Below are positions 1 to 11,436 of a stretch of DNA of 64,000 nucleotides, piece after piece; positions within the stretch are counted from its first letter, which is position 1, and each line of letters opens with the position of its first letter. Under the pieces are notes generated by a model. It was not told the DNA's origin. It did no database searches and saw only the letters and a list, made by a program, of their open reading frames with translations. Origin of the DNA: Oscheius sp. JU75 (taxonomy: Eukaryota > Nematoda > Chromadorea > Rhabditida > Rhabditidae). The stretch covers positions 8,878,501-8,942,500 of the forward strand of contig JASJZC010000002.1 of assembly GCA_037178855.1 (NCBI GenBank), given 5' to 3'. Position numbers and translations under genes: made by a program.

Positions 1-669
1 ATTCATAATCCCCTCTAGTCATCACATGCTCTCAATTTCGATACTTTCCCATGTTCGGAAGAGCAAACAATCTTTGTCTCTGTCTCTCTATCAGTAGTTT
101 GTGCACTGATTTCGAAGTGGTTTTACCACAGAGATAATCGAACCATTTTATAGGCAACACAGGCGCCGAAGATACGAAAAGTGACAAAAGTTGCCTAGAA
201 ATCTCTGATATCGAAGAAGAGAGGAGATTGGCTGTAATTTGTGCTTCCTTTGCCAATAATTGCAGCCCAATAGTGCATGGCACCGGAAAAGTGTCATAAG
301 GAACTTGGGAATCACATTTCTATAGGCAGGGAGAACATCTCTCGGAGCTTCGTAATGAATGTTTGTTTTGGCTACGGAAATAATGAGTATAAAGGGAGGA
401 GAGCTCTTTGATTCCCCCGAGGCATTGGATTGTTTTCCAGGAGATAAAAACTAAGAGGGAAAGAGGCAAGTGGCGCCGTTGAGTTATCAGCACGGTTCTT
501 TATCAGCTGATAGAAAGGCTTAAAACGTGACCGCGCTGAAGGCCCGTCCTGGACACTATAAGTGACAAAATTTTAGTGAAACACTCTCTCTGTCTTTATG
601 TTTGCCTCTCTGTCTCCCTGTCTATCTGTCTATCTATCACTCTGTCTGTGTCTTTCATAAAACAACTGT
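1..669. other. 3' flank of UGT1, no gene recognised
   Basis: This is the downstream flank of the minus-strand UGT gene that ends at 670. I recognise no protein. A run of TCTCTGTC-type repeat lies at about 586-656, just past the UGT stop codon and its AATAAA signal. The same repeat recurs in introns and flanks across the window. Confidence 0.5.
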
Positions 670-3600
670 TTATTGAACTTTCTCCTTCTTGAACAGAGAT
701 CCTACCTGTCTGACAAAGAATCTGAGCACCGAAATGACAATCCACAAGCCTACAATTAGCACTAGCAAAACGGAACCAAGAATATCGAGACAATGATACT
801 GTAGGAAGTTGAGACTCTGTGAGGCGGGTATCAAATTGTCCAACGTTTTGAACTTTGCAACAAACTCGGTCCACTTAACCAAGAGCATTTCTGCTGGAAT
901 TGGCTGACGGTTGACCATGGTGCTGAGCCTCTTCACGCTCTTGGAGTATCTGAAACTTCTGCTACTCTTCTGATCAAATTCTTACTTTTCATCGTGAAGT
1001 ACGTTGTACAGAGCGTTGTAGATGGCGTCCTCTGTGAAATTGTCCTTCTGTAGAATCTGGGCAAAGCCGTGTTTCTCAGCCGTCTTGGAGTTTTTGAACT
1101 GGTCGCCGAACAGTCCAAGCATGATTAAAGGTACTCCAGCTCCTATGGCTTCCTGGAAAAAGGATGTGTCTCTCTGTCGTTCCGTCTCTCTGCCTCTCTG
1201 CCTCTCAAGCCTTCCAACTTAAGCTGCATTTTGCTATCGTGTATAGTGTTATCCGATAGCGCATGGCATGGGTATTACGGGACATATTTCCAAAATGCTG
1301 ACGAACCTCTACTCGGAAATCACGCGTTGAAGTTGCTGCTCTCCCCCAGCGTCTCAGCACTAAATGCGCGTACTCGAAGATGATCAGACTGGGCTGGGAC
1401 CGGAGAGCATGGCAGCGAGGCCGAGTGATGAACGCAGTGGGCCCATGTAAAATTGATCGCGATTTCGGAACCATTTTCTATTTTTGTTTTGCTTTTTTGT
1501 CTTTTCCTTCTTTTCTTCTTTCTTCACTTTAGAAAAGCACCAAGCAGTTGTTCAAACAACGTTTGGCGAAAACTTTTTTTGATATATTTTGACCATTCGT
1601 CTGCTCCAAAAAAAAAAATTTCGTGTTACTATTTTGTGAGTAACTAGTTGGATTCATTGTTTGAATATCCCTCAAAAGAAGTTTGATTAAGATTCCTTTA
1701 TTTTGAAATGGTCAGCTTGCTGTGAAGAAAGATAGAAGTAAAAGAGCAAAAGACAAAAAAACAACGAAAATAGAAAATAGATCAATTTTGCATGGGTTCG
1801 GTGCGCTCACCACTCGGCCTCGCTGCCATGCTTCTCGAATGCAGCACAGTCCGATCACGTTCGTGCGAGCGCTATTTGTGCTGAGACGCTAGGGGGGTGC
1901 AACTTCTCCGAGTAGAGGGTCGTCAGTGATTTTGGAAATATGTCCCGTAATACCCATGTCAAGACTATCGAATTACAGTGTACTCAATAGCAAAGTCCAG
2001 CTTAAGTTGGAAGGCTCCCCTTGTCAGTCTCTCTGTGTCTCTGCCTCTTTGACTGTTTTCCTCTCTGTCTCCCTTACCTGCAAGCTATTGTAACCTCCAT
2101 GGGTGAAGAAGGCCTTCGTATTGTTGTGCTGCAAGAGATCCGTCTGAGGCATCCACTTGAAAAAGTGTACATTTGAGGGTAGCGGTCCGTATTCTCCCTC
2201 GTGTCTCACAACGAACTGATAGTCTGGGAATCTCTTGAAAGCTCCAACAACTGCCTTCTTCCAACTCTCTGGAGCCAGCTGGAACTGGGCCACTGAACCA
2301 AAAGAGAAAATAACCAGTCCTTTTCCCTTTTGAGCAATCGCCTCAAACTCTTTGGGTAACGGCTTGGCATCCTTCAACTTGGCGCCAATTCCTCCAATGT
2401 TGATGACTTTGGCGGGCAAGGGACGCGGCAAGCCATAGAGTTCGTTGTTGTTGATCATTGCCAGCGGACACCTCTTGGCCAGATCGGTGAGATGCGTGAA
2501 GTTGGGGTCGATAAGTTCACGGAAGTAGTCAGTCTCCAAGTTGGGTACCAGTCTGAATTGTATGTTTCCCCAGTTTTAGCCGTGAAGAGACGCTCCCAAG
2601 ACAAAAGTTCAAGTTTACCACATGACAGACTCATTAAAGGCCCGAAATCATGGTTTTTAAGCCTTGCTATGGTCTGCAAAGCTGTAGCGCGCATCAAAAT
2701 CTGCAACATGGCAGAACATGTAAAATTGAGCCCGAAAAGAATTGTTTAGTTTTTGGCTGGAGCTGGAGGCCGTGTCACACTCGTATCCTCTCAGCGGTCA
2801 ATTCTCTTTCTGAGTCAAGTGGATTCTGTCTCTTGTTCAAGACATTCCACTTACTTTGGATAGAAAAGATGGATCATCAGATGTGTCTTGAGACTTTTTG
2901 CGCGCTCCCAGAAGTTCATGCTGTCATGGAGGTTCGATCCGATCGCTGAAAATACAAAAATACCGATTAGAAGAAAAGACTAACGAGAAATGAAGCTAGG
3001 AATGATGGGAGCTCCAAGGGTCGATGACATGTACTCTTTCAAGGGCCCACTCTCCAACCAAATCCAGCTCGGGATCTTGGCCAAATGGATCAGGCCAATA
3101 GGACAAGTGTGGTAGGCGTTGGCGAAAGCCACGTCGAACTTGGACTCTTCGAGCCAGGTGAGGAACTCCTTATTTTTAAGGGTATCTGAACGAAACTATG
3201 ACTCAAAAGAGTTAACTTGATACTTTTGCATGTCGTTGTGAGAATATTCATGAATCTCGTGAAAAACTGCCTATTCCTTGGGTCGTCTTCGGAAAGAGGC
3301 TGAAAGACTTTGATGAGCACCTAGGGTAAACTTACTTCGTACATGTAGTCGGCCCATTCCTTGTTGATTTCCTCCATGGTTTGGCCGATGTTTGCATCTA
3401 CTTTCTTCACTGAAATAGGCCTTTATCGCTCTGTTTCCCTGTCTCTCTGTCTCGTTTTTTCTCTGTCCATCTGTTTCTCTGTTTCTCTGCCTCTCTGTCT
3501 CTCACTCTATCTATCTCTCTGTCTCTCTGTCGCTCTGTCTATCCTCTCTTACCTTTAATATTACTCGGTGTCTTCAGTACAGAGATGTCTCTGTCTCTGT

Positions 3601-4259
3601 AAGAGGCGATGAAGACAACGGTTACGTCATGACCAGCGTCCGCCAGTGTTGAACCGACACGGTAGTTGAACAAAACCTGAAACCTGACTCATTTTCAGTC
3701 TCGGACTCTTTGTGTAGTCTCCGTCCAAAGACGATCACCTGCACTTTTTTGCACCTGTCCAATTGGAGTTATACTTTGTCTCTCGTTGCGGAAAAATGAC
3801 CTCCCCCCCCATTCCTTCAAAATTGTACCAATGGATACGCAAGAAGCCGAGACCACACCAATTAGTCTCCAGTTGGCTCACTCTAATTAACACAGCTTTC
3901 CGCCGTTTGACTTGTTCTTGGCTGATGCAAATGTGCGGGTAACTTTCGAACTCTAGACGCCTTTATTTTGTTCATCCATCTAATTGCGGCATTTTGAAAG
4001 ACGTGGGAAGACGCGAAATATGACTAGTGACTGTAAATCCGTCAAGCGGGAGTGACTCTAACCAACAGCTGGTAGTCGCGCGACCATTCTCATGTTTATC
4101 TGCTTGCTCATCCTCTTTTCTACAAAGACAGAGATAGAGACAGAAACAGAGAGTGTTCTTCCCTTTCTGTCCTACCTGACTGTTTGAGACATCAGCTGAG
4201 AGAATAGCTATTTTATAGGCAGTTGTACTGATCACGGAGAGGAAGAGTAACAGCAGCAT
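670..4259 (-). CDS. UDP-glycosyltransferase (UGT1)
   Basis: UDP-glycosyltransferases of this family are ER-membrane enzymes that move a sugar from a UDP-sugar to small lipophilic acceptors in detoxification. Nine exons join in phase: 4259-4176, 3676-3553, 3409-3336, 3299-3224, 3185-2985, 2945-2855, 2552-2078, 1152-986, 949-670. They encode about 523 residues, the usual family length. The protein starts with a signal peptide (MLLLLFLSVISTTAY). It carries the sugar-donor signature split over two exons (WMPQTDLLQH, then FFTHGGYNS), and ends in one membrane segment followed by a short basic tail (KKEK). The start is taken at the ATG five bases after TTTTTACAG, a likely trans-splice acceptor. The TAA stop lies inside AATAAA. 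Intron 7 holds a foldback element. The gene looks intact; the substrate is unknown. Confidence 0.93.
1208..2017. mobile_element. Foldback/MITE-like element with long inverted arms
   Basis: The stretch starting AGCCTTCCAACTTAAGCTG near 1208 recurs inverted, ending near 2017. The arms run about 240 bases each and look roughly 80% alike by eye; blocks near 1270-1300 and 1935-1960 match almost exactly. About 300 AT-rich bases lie between them. There is no transposase reading frame, so it is non-autonomous. It sits in intron 7 of UGT1, inside a GACAGAGA-type repeat found on both sides. I see no clear target duplication. Confidence 0.75.
2630..2770. repeat. Dispersed repeat, copy 1
   Basis: This intronic stretch of UGT1 shares blocks with 8100-8240, including a CCCGAAAA block followed by TTTAGTTTTTGGCT and a 'tgcaaagctgtagc'-like block. 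A weaker relative lies at 41160-41310. Nature unknown; it is probably a decayed transposable element. Confidence 0.5.
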
Positions 4260-4818
4260 CCTGTCTGTAAAAAGAAGAGAACTAGGAAACAAAATCGAGA
4301 AGAACAAAAGTGCAGGTCGAGGGTGATCTTATCGTTCACTCTTATATACTGCCCCTGTCAAAGACGACGAATAATACGATAAGACAGTTTCGAAAAACGC
4401 GCGTGGAGATCAGAAATTTTTACGAGGGTCCACAGAACTCGACGAAAATCATAGATCGCCAGTCGGTTGATGTCATCCTTTCGTGAGAAGCGCGACTTCC
4501 GGTGCAGAAGGTTTTTGAAAGGTGTCTCTCGTCTCTTATCGGAGAACATAGGCTAGACGGGGTTTAGCTTTGTACCAAAGAATGCTTTTAAATGGATAGA
4601 GTAACAGATAGACACGAATCAAAACTTTTGTTGTGCCTTCCCACGTCTTTCAAAATGCCGGTTGGAACAATGGAAAATCTGCTTTTGTTAGACAGTGAAC
4701 ATGAGTCATTATCGCCTAAATAGCTCTGGCTCAGCTTTGAAACAGCTACAACTATCCCACATGCAATCTTTTCCTTCTCCCCTCCTTTCATTTCCTTCCG
4801 CCCATTCTACTGTTTCGG
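4260..4818. other. Divergent intergenic region, UGT1 and RBFOX-like
   Basis: This region separates two divergently transcribed genes and should hold both promoters. A TATATAAG-like box on the minus strand near 4342-4349 may serve UGT1. I recognise no coding sequence. Confidence 0.4.
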
Positions 4819-6782
4819 ATGTCCGAAACATTTGAAACGCCTCAAACGGAGGCACAGCCAAACAGAGAAGAGGATCCATACTGTCTGAAGGAGTACGCAT
4901 GTGATTTGGTCCCTCTAGACGGCGGCGACGCCCCGATCCAGAAGACGGTGGAACCTGAGGCCTATCACGATAACAGGTGTGGTTTCTGGCTAGCTGTATC
5001 TGAAAAAACTTTAGAATCTATGTGAGCAACATCCCGTTCACCTTCTCCGACGAGGATCTCGCCAAGCTCTTCAGCAGATTCGGCCACGTCAAGTCGGCCA
5101 TGATCGTGTGCAACGAGCGCGGATCCAAGGGTTTCGGCTTTGTCACGATGAACTCCGTCGACAGCTGTGAACGTGCTCGCGCGAATCTGCACGGAACGCG
5201 CATTTTAGGAAGATCTATTGAGGTTGGTTGCTTGGTTTTCGACTATTTTTTGTCTCGTGATTGGGTGATGCCATTTCAAAGTTACATGTGACCCGAGCCA
5301 GTCCTATATGTCAAAAATATCCAGGTCTGACATATTTCCGTTTCGTGCAGATTCGCGCAGGCCACTAAGCACCACATAACCAGGCCTGGCTGCCAGATTC
5401 ATGTCGCCTGTTTTATAGGTATGCCCGCTGGTTATTGTCCCGTTTCCATAGAAGAACGGGTGATCAATCCGGATCCCTGCCTAGCGTCTGTTTCAAGTGT
5501 TTTGAGACAGCAAATCAGTTTTTCCCAGCTCGCCGGCCTGGAGAATTCAAAGGACTGTCCGATGGGAAAAAGGTCCTGGCACGAATCGCAAAGAGAAGTT
5601 CACTGTCCAATGTTTTAAAATCACGGCGAGCTGTGTCTTCAAAAATCGGATGAATGGTGGCGAAGGCACAGTATACTGGCACTGTTAGTCATTTCGAGCG
5701 GCTTGTAGTAATCCCGACGCTATCAAATGGAAGGGATTTGGATTGCGGGCTTGTAACAGCTGGAAATAGACTATGTCCTCACTGTCCGTCTTCAGGTGAG
5801 AAAGGCGACGCCGCTCTTGAAGCCTTCAAGGCTGAGTCATAAGCAGTCTTCCCTTTCCAACTCTTCTCCTCGCCGACTTGCCCAGACTGCCAGAATGACG
5901 ATTTCGCGCAGCAAGAAGGCCGTCCAACAGCTGCAAGCTGCCCAGATCGGTGTCAGCCCGAATGTCATGTCAATGGGCACTATGCTTCCGACTCTTGCCA
6001 GCCAGTGCATGAACCCGATGACGGCTTCTATTCCCCAGCAGTCTTCTATGAATCTTTTCCTGAACGAGAATCCTGTTCTCTTGCAAAGTTCGACCTGTTT
6101 TCTGGCTCCTACCACAAAAAGTTTTCAGGTCTTCTGTCGTCGTACGCGTTGGCCGCCCAGACAGCCTTCATCACCCCGACCTCGATCTTTCTGGGTCCGA
6201 ATCCCTTCATACTACCTGGAGCTCCACTGAGCCAGCCGCAGCCCAGTCTTGCCTACAGCATGGCCACTCTTCCGCAGCAGAACTTTAGTAAGCCGGTTTT
6301 TTGTCAGAGATCTAAAAATCAACTTTTTAGTGTCAGAGAGCAGTTTTCTCATGTGCAGAGCGCAGCAGTCTGTCTATTACCACGATCCGACTCAAACTGT
6401 TAGTCACATCTTCTGGCAATGCAAAAATTTGCCAATTTAAGTTGTTTCATGGACACGGAGGCTCTCTGAACAATTCGATGGTGAACGGCACGCTTCTGAG
6501 CACCTTGATGAACGACCCCATACATAGAATGCAGGACAATCTCGTCAACCTGCTGAGTCTAAACGGCACAATCGACAAGTCGAAACTCGTGGAACTTCAA
6601 GGTATAAGGCTTGCAGTCCTGTCAAATGGATATCCCCATTTTCAGCGAACTCGTCTCCGCCCACCTTTGACGGCGGCAACAGCATGGCGGAGCTGGACGA
6701 CTCGGGAAGGAAACGTCGAGCCGATGTGTTTCCGGAAGGAATCGACAGCCACGGATCGACTCACAAGAGATTCCCGCTCTGA
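4819..6782 (+). CDS. RBFOX/FOX-1-like RNA-binding splicing regulator
   Basis: RBFOX proteins bind GCAUG-type sites in pre-mRNA and regulate alternative splicing. Seven exons join in phase: 4819-4976, 5015-5222, 5796-6087, 6129-6287, 6361-6398, 6442-6601, 6646-6782, about 383 residues. The single RRM spans roughly residues 52-122. It begins IYVSNIPFTFSDEDLAKLF (RNP2) and contains GSKGFGFVTM (RNP1), the exact RNP1 style of RBFOX/FOX-1. A short acidic N-terminus precedes it. The C-terminal half is rich in Ser, Asn, Met and Gln, and the protein ends in a basic patch (RKRR) near KRFPL. Exon 5 is a 38-nt microexon. Intron 2 (573 nt) is long for this genome and may hold regulated sequence. The family assignment rests on the RRM alone; the C-terminal half is not one I recognise. 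Confidence 0.85.
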
Positions 6783-7271
6783 AAAATTCTACCCTCATAT
6801 GTGTACTATACTTGCACCCGTCTACGCAAACTTATTGCAGATCAGATCTCTCGCTCCAACCCCTGGAGTTATTTTGGAGCCACATTGTAAAGTTAAAATG
6901 AATCCGGCCTAAAACTGTCTCTGTCTCCCTCTCTCTTAAGTCATATTGGAAAGTTATGATGTTGCTTTATAAATCCTTATGCATTTCGGGGTCTGCTTGT
7001 TCTCTAGCGTTCCAGAAGTCGTCTGTTTGCGCCTGCGCACTCTCTTCAATCCTCCCGAGCCCAAGTTTCGCGACTTCGCATGCTAATTAGCGCTAATTTT
7101 TTGACCACGATTCTCACAAATTTCCTTACAACTTGCCCCGCGCTGAACCTCAAGCAGGAGGCATAGTCTACTGTTTGCACTACTGCTCATCTCGCCTTCC
7201 CTGCTCGTTCTACTCTCATTTTTTGATAGGGGATATCACAAAGCGAAAACTTTCAGATCTTCTCGCAGAAA
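6783..7271. other. Intergenic region between two plus-strand genes
   Basis: This is the 3' flank of the RBFOX-like gene and the promoter region of the next gene. I see no clear AATAAA. A CTTTCAG acceptor about 16 bases before the ATG at 7272 suggests trans-splicing or a 5' non-coding exon. Confidence 0.4.
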
Positions 7272-9677
7272 ATGCAATTGGATTCGCGGCGAGCGACGTC
7301 AATCCGCCGTCGCTCGCCAGTTAGAGGTGTGTTTCTGGCATTTACCCAAGACGGTTTGAGTCTATAACCCAAACTTGGGAGCCATCGGGGCTAGAATTAT
7401 GGTGTTATCTGACAGACAGTCGACTGATTGTTGACAATGGCTGGCATGTCGAGAAGGCTTTGTGGACAGTATGACAGAGATAAAGTAATGTTGTGATAAC
7501 TATGAAAATGACATAACCCCTATTCCTTGATCTCTGCTTGTTTTCTGTCTCTATGTCTTTGTGCTTCTCTGTGGAAGTCTCTTATCAAAAACTCTTTCTA
7601 CAAACTTATCTCTTGACAAGTCCAACACGGGCTTGAACGGAGTGAGAATATTATTACCACAGTAGAAGCTCAGTAATTCAGATGACTGCCGATATTTTCC
7701 TTTAGGTAGTCACAGACCAAGAAACTACCCCTTTGCCACCGACTACACGGCATCTACTCCGCTTCGAGACCCTCGAGAGATCATCTATCGTACTCCGAAC
7801 AAGAAGCAGCTGATCAGGATCTGTCATGGCTCCCCTCAAGAAGGTGAGACTGAGATTAGCCAAGAAGTGAGCGGTTTGACGCGGATTACCGTGAGGGGCA
7901 GTCGCGCGCCGGAGGCCTTCGAGTGTCCGTAGGCACGCCGCTGTTTGCACTCGGTTTCTCCCTCATTCGCACCGCGCCATGCCGCCTCCCGAGTCAGGTA
8001 GGAGTTCTAGAGTTTTGGGAGGAGTGTTCCGGGGTTCGTATCCGAAAGTTAGCTACTTTTCGCCTTTCAGCTACTTCCAATTTATTTTTTAGAAAACACG
8101 ATTTTTCAGGCTTGCAAGGCTGTAGCCCGTATCAAAATCTATATTTTTCATCTCAGAAGTTCACTCCTTGAACCCGAAAAAGTTATTTAGTTTTTGGCTT
8201 GGTGGAGCGCATGTGTTGCGTCCCCGTACTATCTCGCGCCGGTTCTTTCCCTACAGGCCACGTCAAAAAACTAGAATCGCAAAATTGCGTTCCGAATGCA
8301 TTTTTTTTCCGTTTTTCGATGCATTTGACTCATTTTACCACGTTGAAAGTCTGTTTAATCGATTCAGCGTAACAATCTACCCTAGAAAAGTATGTTTAGA
8401 CATCAATGTTTGCTGAAAAATTGAAACTATTGGGACGAAGACTGCTCGTGCTGTTTTCAATTTTTTCTTCTCTTTTGACGAACTACACGTTATTAGGGTA
8501 AACTTTCGTGCTGCATCGATTAAACACACTTACGAGCCGAAAAAATGTGCCAAACACAAAAAAATGCTATATTGGTGCGATACGCAATTTTACACCAAAT
8601 CGAACCGTGGTGCCTCCTTTACTACTACCAAACTGTTATAAGTCGCAAGCCTTGATCGGGGTTGAAGGAGCGTAGTGAATTAGGCTACGAATGGTTTTTG
8701 GCTGAAAAATGGAGTAGAGTAAAGTGGACAGAGTGGATCATTCTGTTCCTAAGTTTGTCCCGTGCTGTCTCTTAAAATTCTCTTCAATGCCAATCTCTAG
8801 TCGACACTGTTTCATGCCAGCTGCTGCCGTGTTTCAGTGCCCGCTAATCCAGCTCATTTTCTGTGTACCTAAGTCGTCGAGGGTGGAAGCCCACCGGCTG
8901 AGCAGTTTTTTCCTCCACTCTCTCTCCCCAAAGCAATAGACAGGAAGATCCCCCTTCAGCAGAGAGAGGTGGAAACAAGCTCTTGAGTAGAGAACAGTAA
9001 AAACTGTCGAAACAAAAGCGGGAAGTGGAGCGTTTGACAGGGGCTGTCAGTCGCCGAGAAAGGGCCGAGTGAGAGACCGTTCGCAGCTGCTGGGACAACC
9101 CTAACCGAGCCCGCTGTAGTTCTTAAATTAGACTTGACCGATTTCCTCTTTTCCTGTAGTTGACATTTATGTAAGTTCAGTTATTTTTCGGATCGCAGCG
9201 CAAAGCTTCCACGATTGGCTCAGTCGGTTAGCGCTCCGATTACAAAGCAAAGCTGAGCGGGTTCGGTCCTCACACATGACAAAAGTTTTTGTTTTCTTCT
9301 AAAACTCCGAGAGTATATATATAAGAGACGTCTTAGTCACTACTGACAACGGTTGGCCAGCTTCTCGTCTGGCTGGTCGCGTCCACGACGGAGCTACCCA
9401 CTCCTTGAGAAGCTACTGGCAACAGAACGTGGCTCGTGACGAGCGAATGAGAGTATGGATGTTATCTTTTCTATCCGAACATTACTTTCAGCAAGAGTCA
9501 GCTTTGAGAGCTCGTCCGGGCCCCTATGGTTTCCCTAGATGGCGGTCGAGTGACGCGCTGTCCGCCTCGCTGGTAGCTTCAAACCCTGTAGAGATACCGA
9601 AGGATAGTAGAATTCCGGACCAGAGGATCGCGAAGATGAAGGAGACTGATAGGGAGGCAGTTCAGATGAGGGTGAGT

Positions 9678-9721
<44 letters not shown>

Positions 9722-11375
9722 GTTTTCAGCAACAGATACAAGCTTCTGTCGAGCCACCGAAGAAGCTGTCCAAGGGGAAGAGTCTCGATTCTCTCGTGTT
9801 CATTCCAGACCAGCCAACTTGGTGAGTCGAACCACCTATCTGAACAAAAGGATCCTGTTCAGGTACAGCCGAGAGAAGATCCGGGAAAGTGTCAGTCGAG
9901 AGTCTATCGCGAATATTGCCGCGGCTCGACAGAGATTCGAGAATGGTAGTAGTCTGAACCCTCCACCACCTCCGCCGGAAAGAAGTAGTAGTACCTCGGC
10001 AGTGCCGCCTCCTCCTCTCCCGCCAAAAAGCGAGGAAGTTCAAATTTTGCAAAGAATGCACAAGGAAGATAGCTATGACAGGGAGTACAACTCTCCCTCG
10101 GTAACCAGCTACTCAACCGCCCCGTATAATGGCATGGAGTGGGGAGGAGTCAATGGTAAGTAAAGAGACAGAAAGACAAAGATGGCTCTTTTCAGGTTAC
10201 TTCCCACGTGAGCCTGCCTTCAGCTACGAGCAACAGCTACTTCTCCTCTACATCAAACAGAACCCCGGTCTGGTAGAAACACTGGGTCTCCAGATCCCAG
10301 ACTCTATTCGTCAAGGCATAGACGAGATCGTCTGGAGAAGAGTAGAACTCCGTGCTATCGATGAAGAGCCCAATTCCTATACACCACAGGTAGTCTCAAT
10401 GATGGCATAGTTCACCCAGTTCCAGTCTTTCTCTCCATCACAAAAGGCCGGCCGATATGTGAAGAAACCAGTCAGTGGTGGAGCTCCTCAGAGATACAAG
10501 AGAGGCCCGGGAGAGTCACTGATTGCTGCCGAAATTAGAGCTGCGAAGGAGAGAGAAGAAGAGTTGAGGAGGAGCAGAAGTGAACTAGGACTTCCTACTC
10601 TAGAGGTAGAGTCAATTGTACAGAAGGACAGAGACATTCGCCTAATTTTCGATTTGTCTGTTACCAATTTTAAGCGTGCATGAAGATCAGATTCGGGAAC
10701 AGCGCTTTTGAAAACCCCCAGACATTGAAAAACAAAAAAGTTTTGTCTCTACGGGAATCGAACCACCAACTCTCGGCGGCATTTGGACTTTAAACGAAAG
10801 CGTTAACCACTTTTGGCCACGGTGTACGACGCACTCGTACCGTCTTGGCAAAATCTGCGCAAGTTAGATCGAATGGTTAGCGCTCTCGTCTTTCGATGGC
10901 GCTGAACACGGTCGTGGTCTTAGTTTTTCACAAAAAGCTTGGACTTTGAGGAGAGAATGAGATAGAGAGACAAACTGTTCAGGATACCATGGACCTTTGG
11001 CGCAGTGGACAACGCGTCAACATCAGTGTGAACGGGATGCGTTCAGCTCTCAGCTACGATCAGCTTCATGACCAGGTTTGTTTGAACCTAATTGTCTGAT
11101 ATGGAATTCTTCAGAACGGTCTAGGAGACCCTCTCCAGAAGACCTCGTCTATTGGAGAATTGACGAGGGAACAGTACTACGAACGAGACGACAGGTACAA
11201 TCATAAAGCAACATTATAGAGGGATTTTTAGAGCGACTCGACCAGCCAGTTATAAGCTCCAGAACACGGACGACCAAGATGTAGTGAGTTTAAACTGTGA
11301 ATCATTTTCAACAATATTCAGATGTACTACGGCCCAGCCGGCAGTAGACGACTTGGAACGGCGCGAATCCAATAA
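7272..11375 (+). CDS. AKAP2/MISP-like cytoskeletal or anchoring protein (tentative)
   Basis: Twelve exons join in phase: 7272-7326, 7706-7843, 9361-9452, 9492-9671, 9730-9821, 9863-10155, 10196-10389, 10426-10605, 10983-11075, 11115-11194, 11232-11283, 11322-11375. They give about 500 residues. The protein is hydrophilic with no signal peptide or membrane segment. It has two proline runs (PPPPPP and PPPPLPP) near the middle and a charged segment ending AAKEREEELRRSRSEL. That segment, preceded by GPGESLIAAEI, resembles the conserved C-terminal block of AKAP2/MISP-family proteins, which link to actin or kinases; I infer this from the pattern only. The intron between exons 2 and 3 is 1.5 kb and repeat-filled. 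Exon 4 is followed by a pure GA microsatellite. The intron after exon 8 holds a SINE. The stop lies inside AATAAA. The first two exons are the least certain. Confidence 0.8.
8100..8240. repeat. Dispersed repeat, copy 2
   Basis: This partner of the repeat at 2630-2770 shares the CCCGAAAA block and TTTAGTTTTTGGCT. It lies in the long intron of the AKAP2/MISP-like gene. The rest of that intron (7844-9360) is AT-rich, with no coding sequence I recognise. Confidence 0.45.
9205..9295 (+). repeat. tRNA-like pseudogene or SINE head
   Basis: An A-box-like TGGCTCAGTCGGTTAGCGC is followed about 30 bases later by a B-box-like GGGTTCGGTCC. The arms do not pair into a convincing cloverleaf, so I read it as a tRNA pseudogene or SINE head rather than a working tRNA. 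A related module (GCGCTCCGACTACAGAGC) lies at about 43270. Confidence 0.5.
9678..9720 (+). repeat. (GA)n microsatellite at a donor site
   Basis: A pure GA run of about 40 bases starts within ten bases of the donor of exon 4 in the AKAP2/MISP-like gene and almost fills that intron. Confidence 0.9.
10683..10965 (+). mobile_element. Double-tRNA SINE, copy 1
   Basis: The left module is tRNA-like on the minus strand (B box GGTTCGATTCC near 10748, A box near 10810). The right module on the plus strand keeps an A-box-like GAATGGTTAGCGCTC but has lost its B box. The common tail with 'ggcgctgaacacggtcg' follows. It lies in an intron of the AKAP2/MISP-like gene. Confidence 0.75.
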
Positions 11376-11436
11376 AAAGTTCCTCTTTTTGAACATTGAC
11401 AAAGTAATTAAAAATACATGAACCCGTATTTCGTGT

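Noticed and set aside
586-656. CRISPR-like short tandem repeats
   Set aside because: The TCTCTGTC units are contiguous imperfect microsatellites with no spacers, in eukaryotic DNA.
3321-3335. A 15-base intron in UGT1 (GTAAGTTTACCCTAG)
   Set aside because: Reading on to the next acceptor (TTTCAG) gives a 36-base intron and a better match to the UGT family.
7365-7385. A spliced-leader RNA gene, from the motif ACCCAAACTTGGG
   Set aside because: The resemblance to the nematode SL1 core is only a few bases; no donor, Sm site or stem-loops follow.
9205-9295. A working tRNA gene
   Set aside because: A and B box motifs are present, but the stems do not pair into a cloverleaf and a related module occurs elsewhere as repeat.
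10390-10410. A 21-base intron in the AKAP2/MISP-like gene
   Set aside because: The acceptor TTCCAG fifteen bases further on gives a normal 36-base intron in the same phase.
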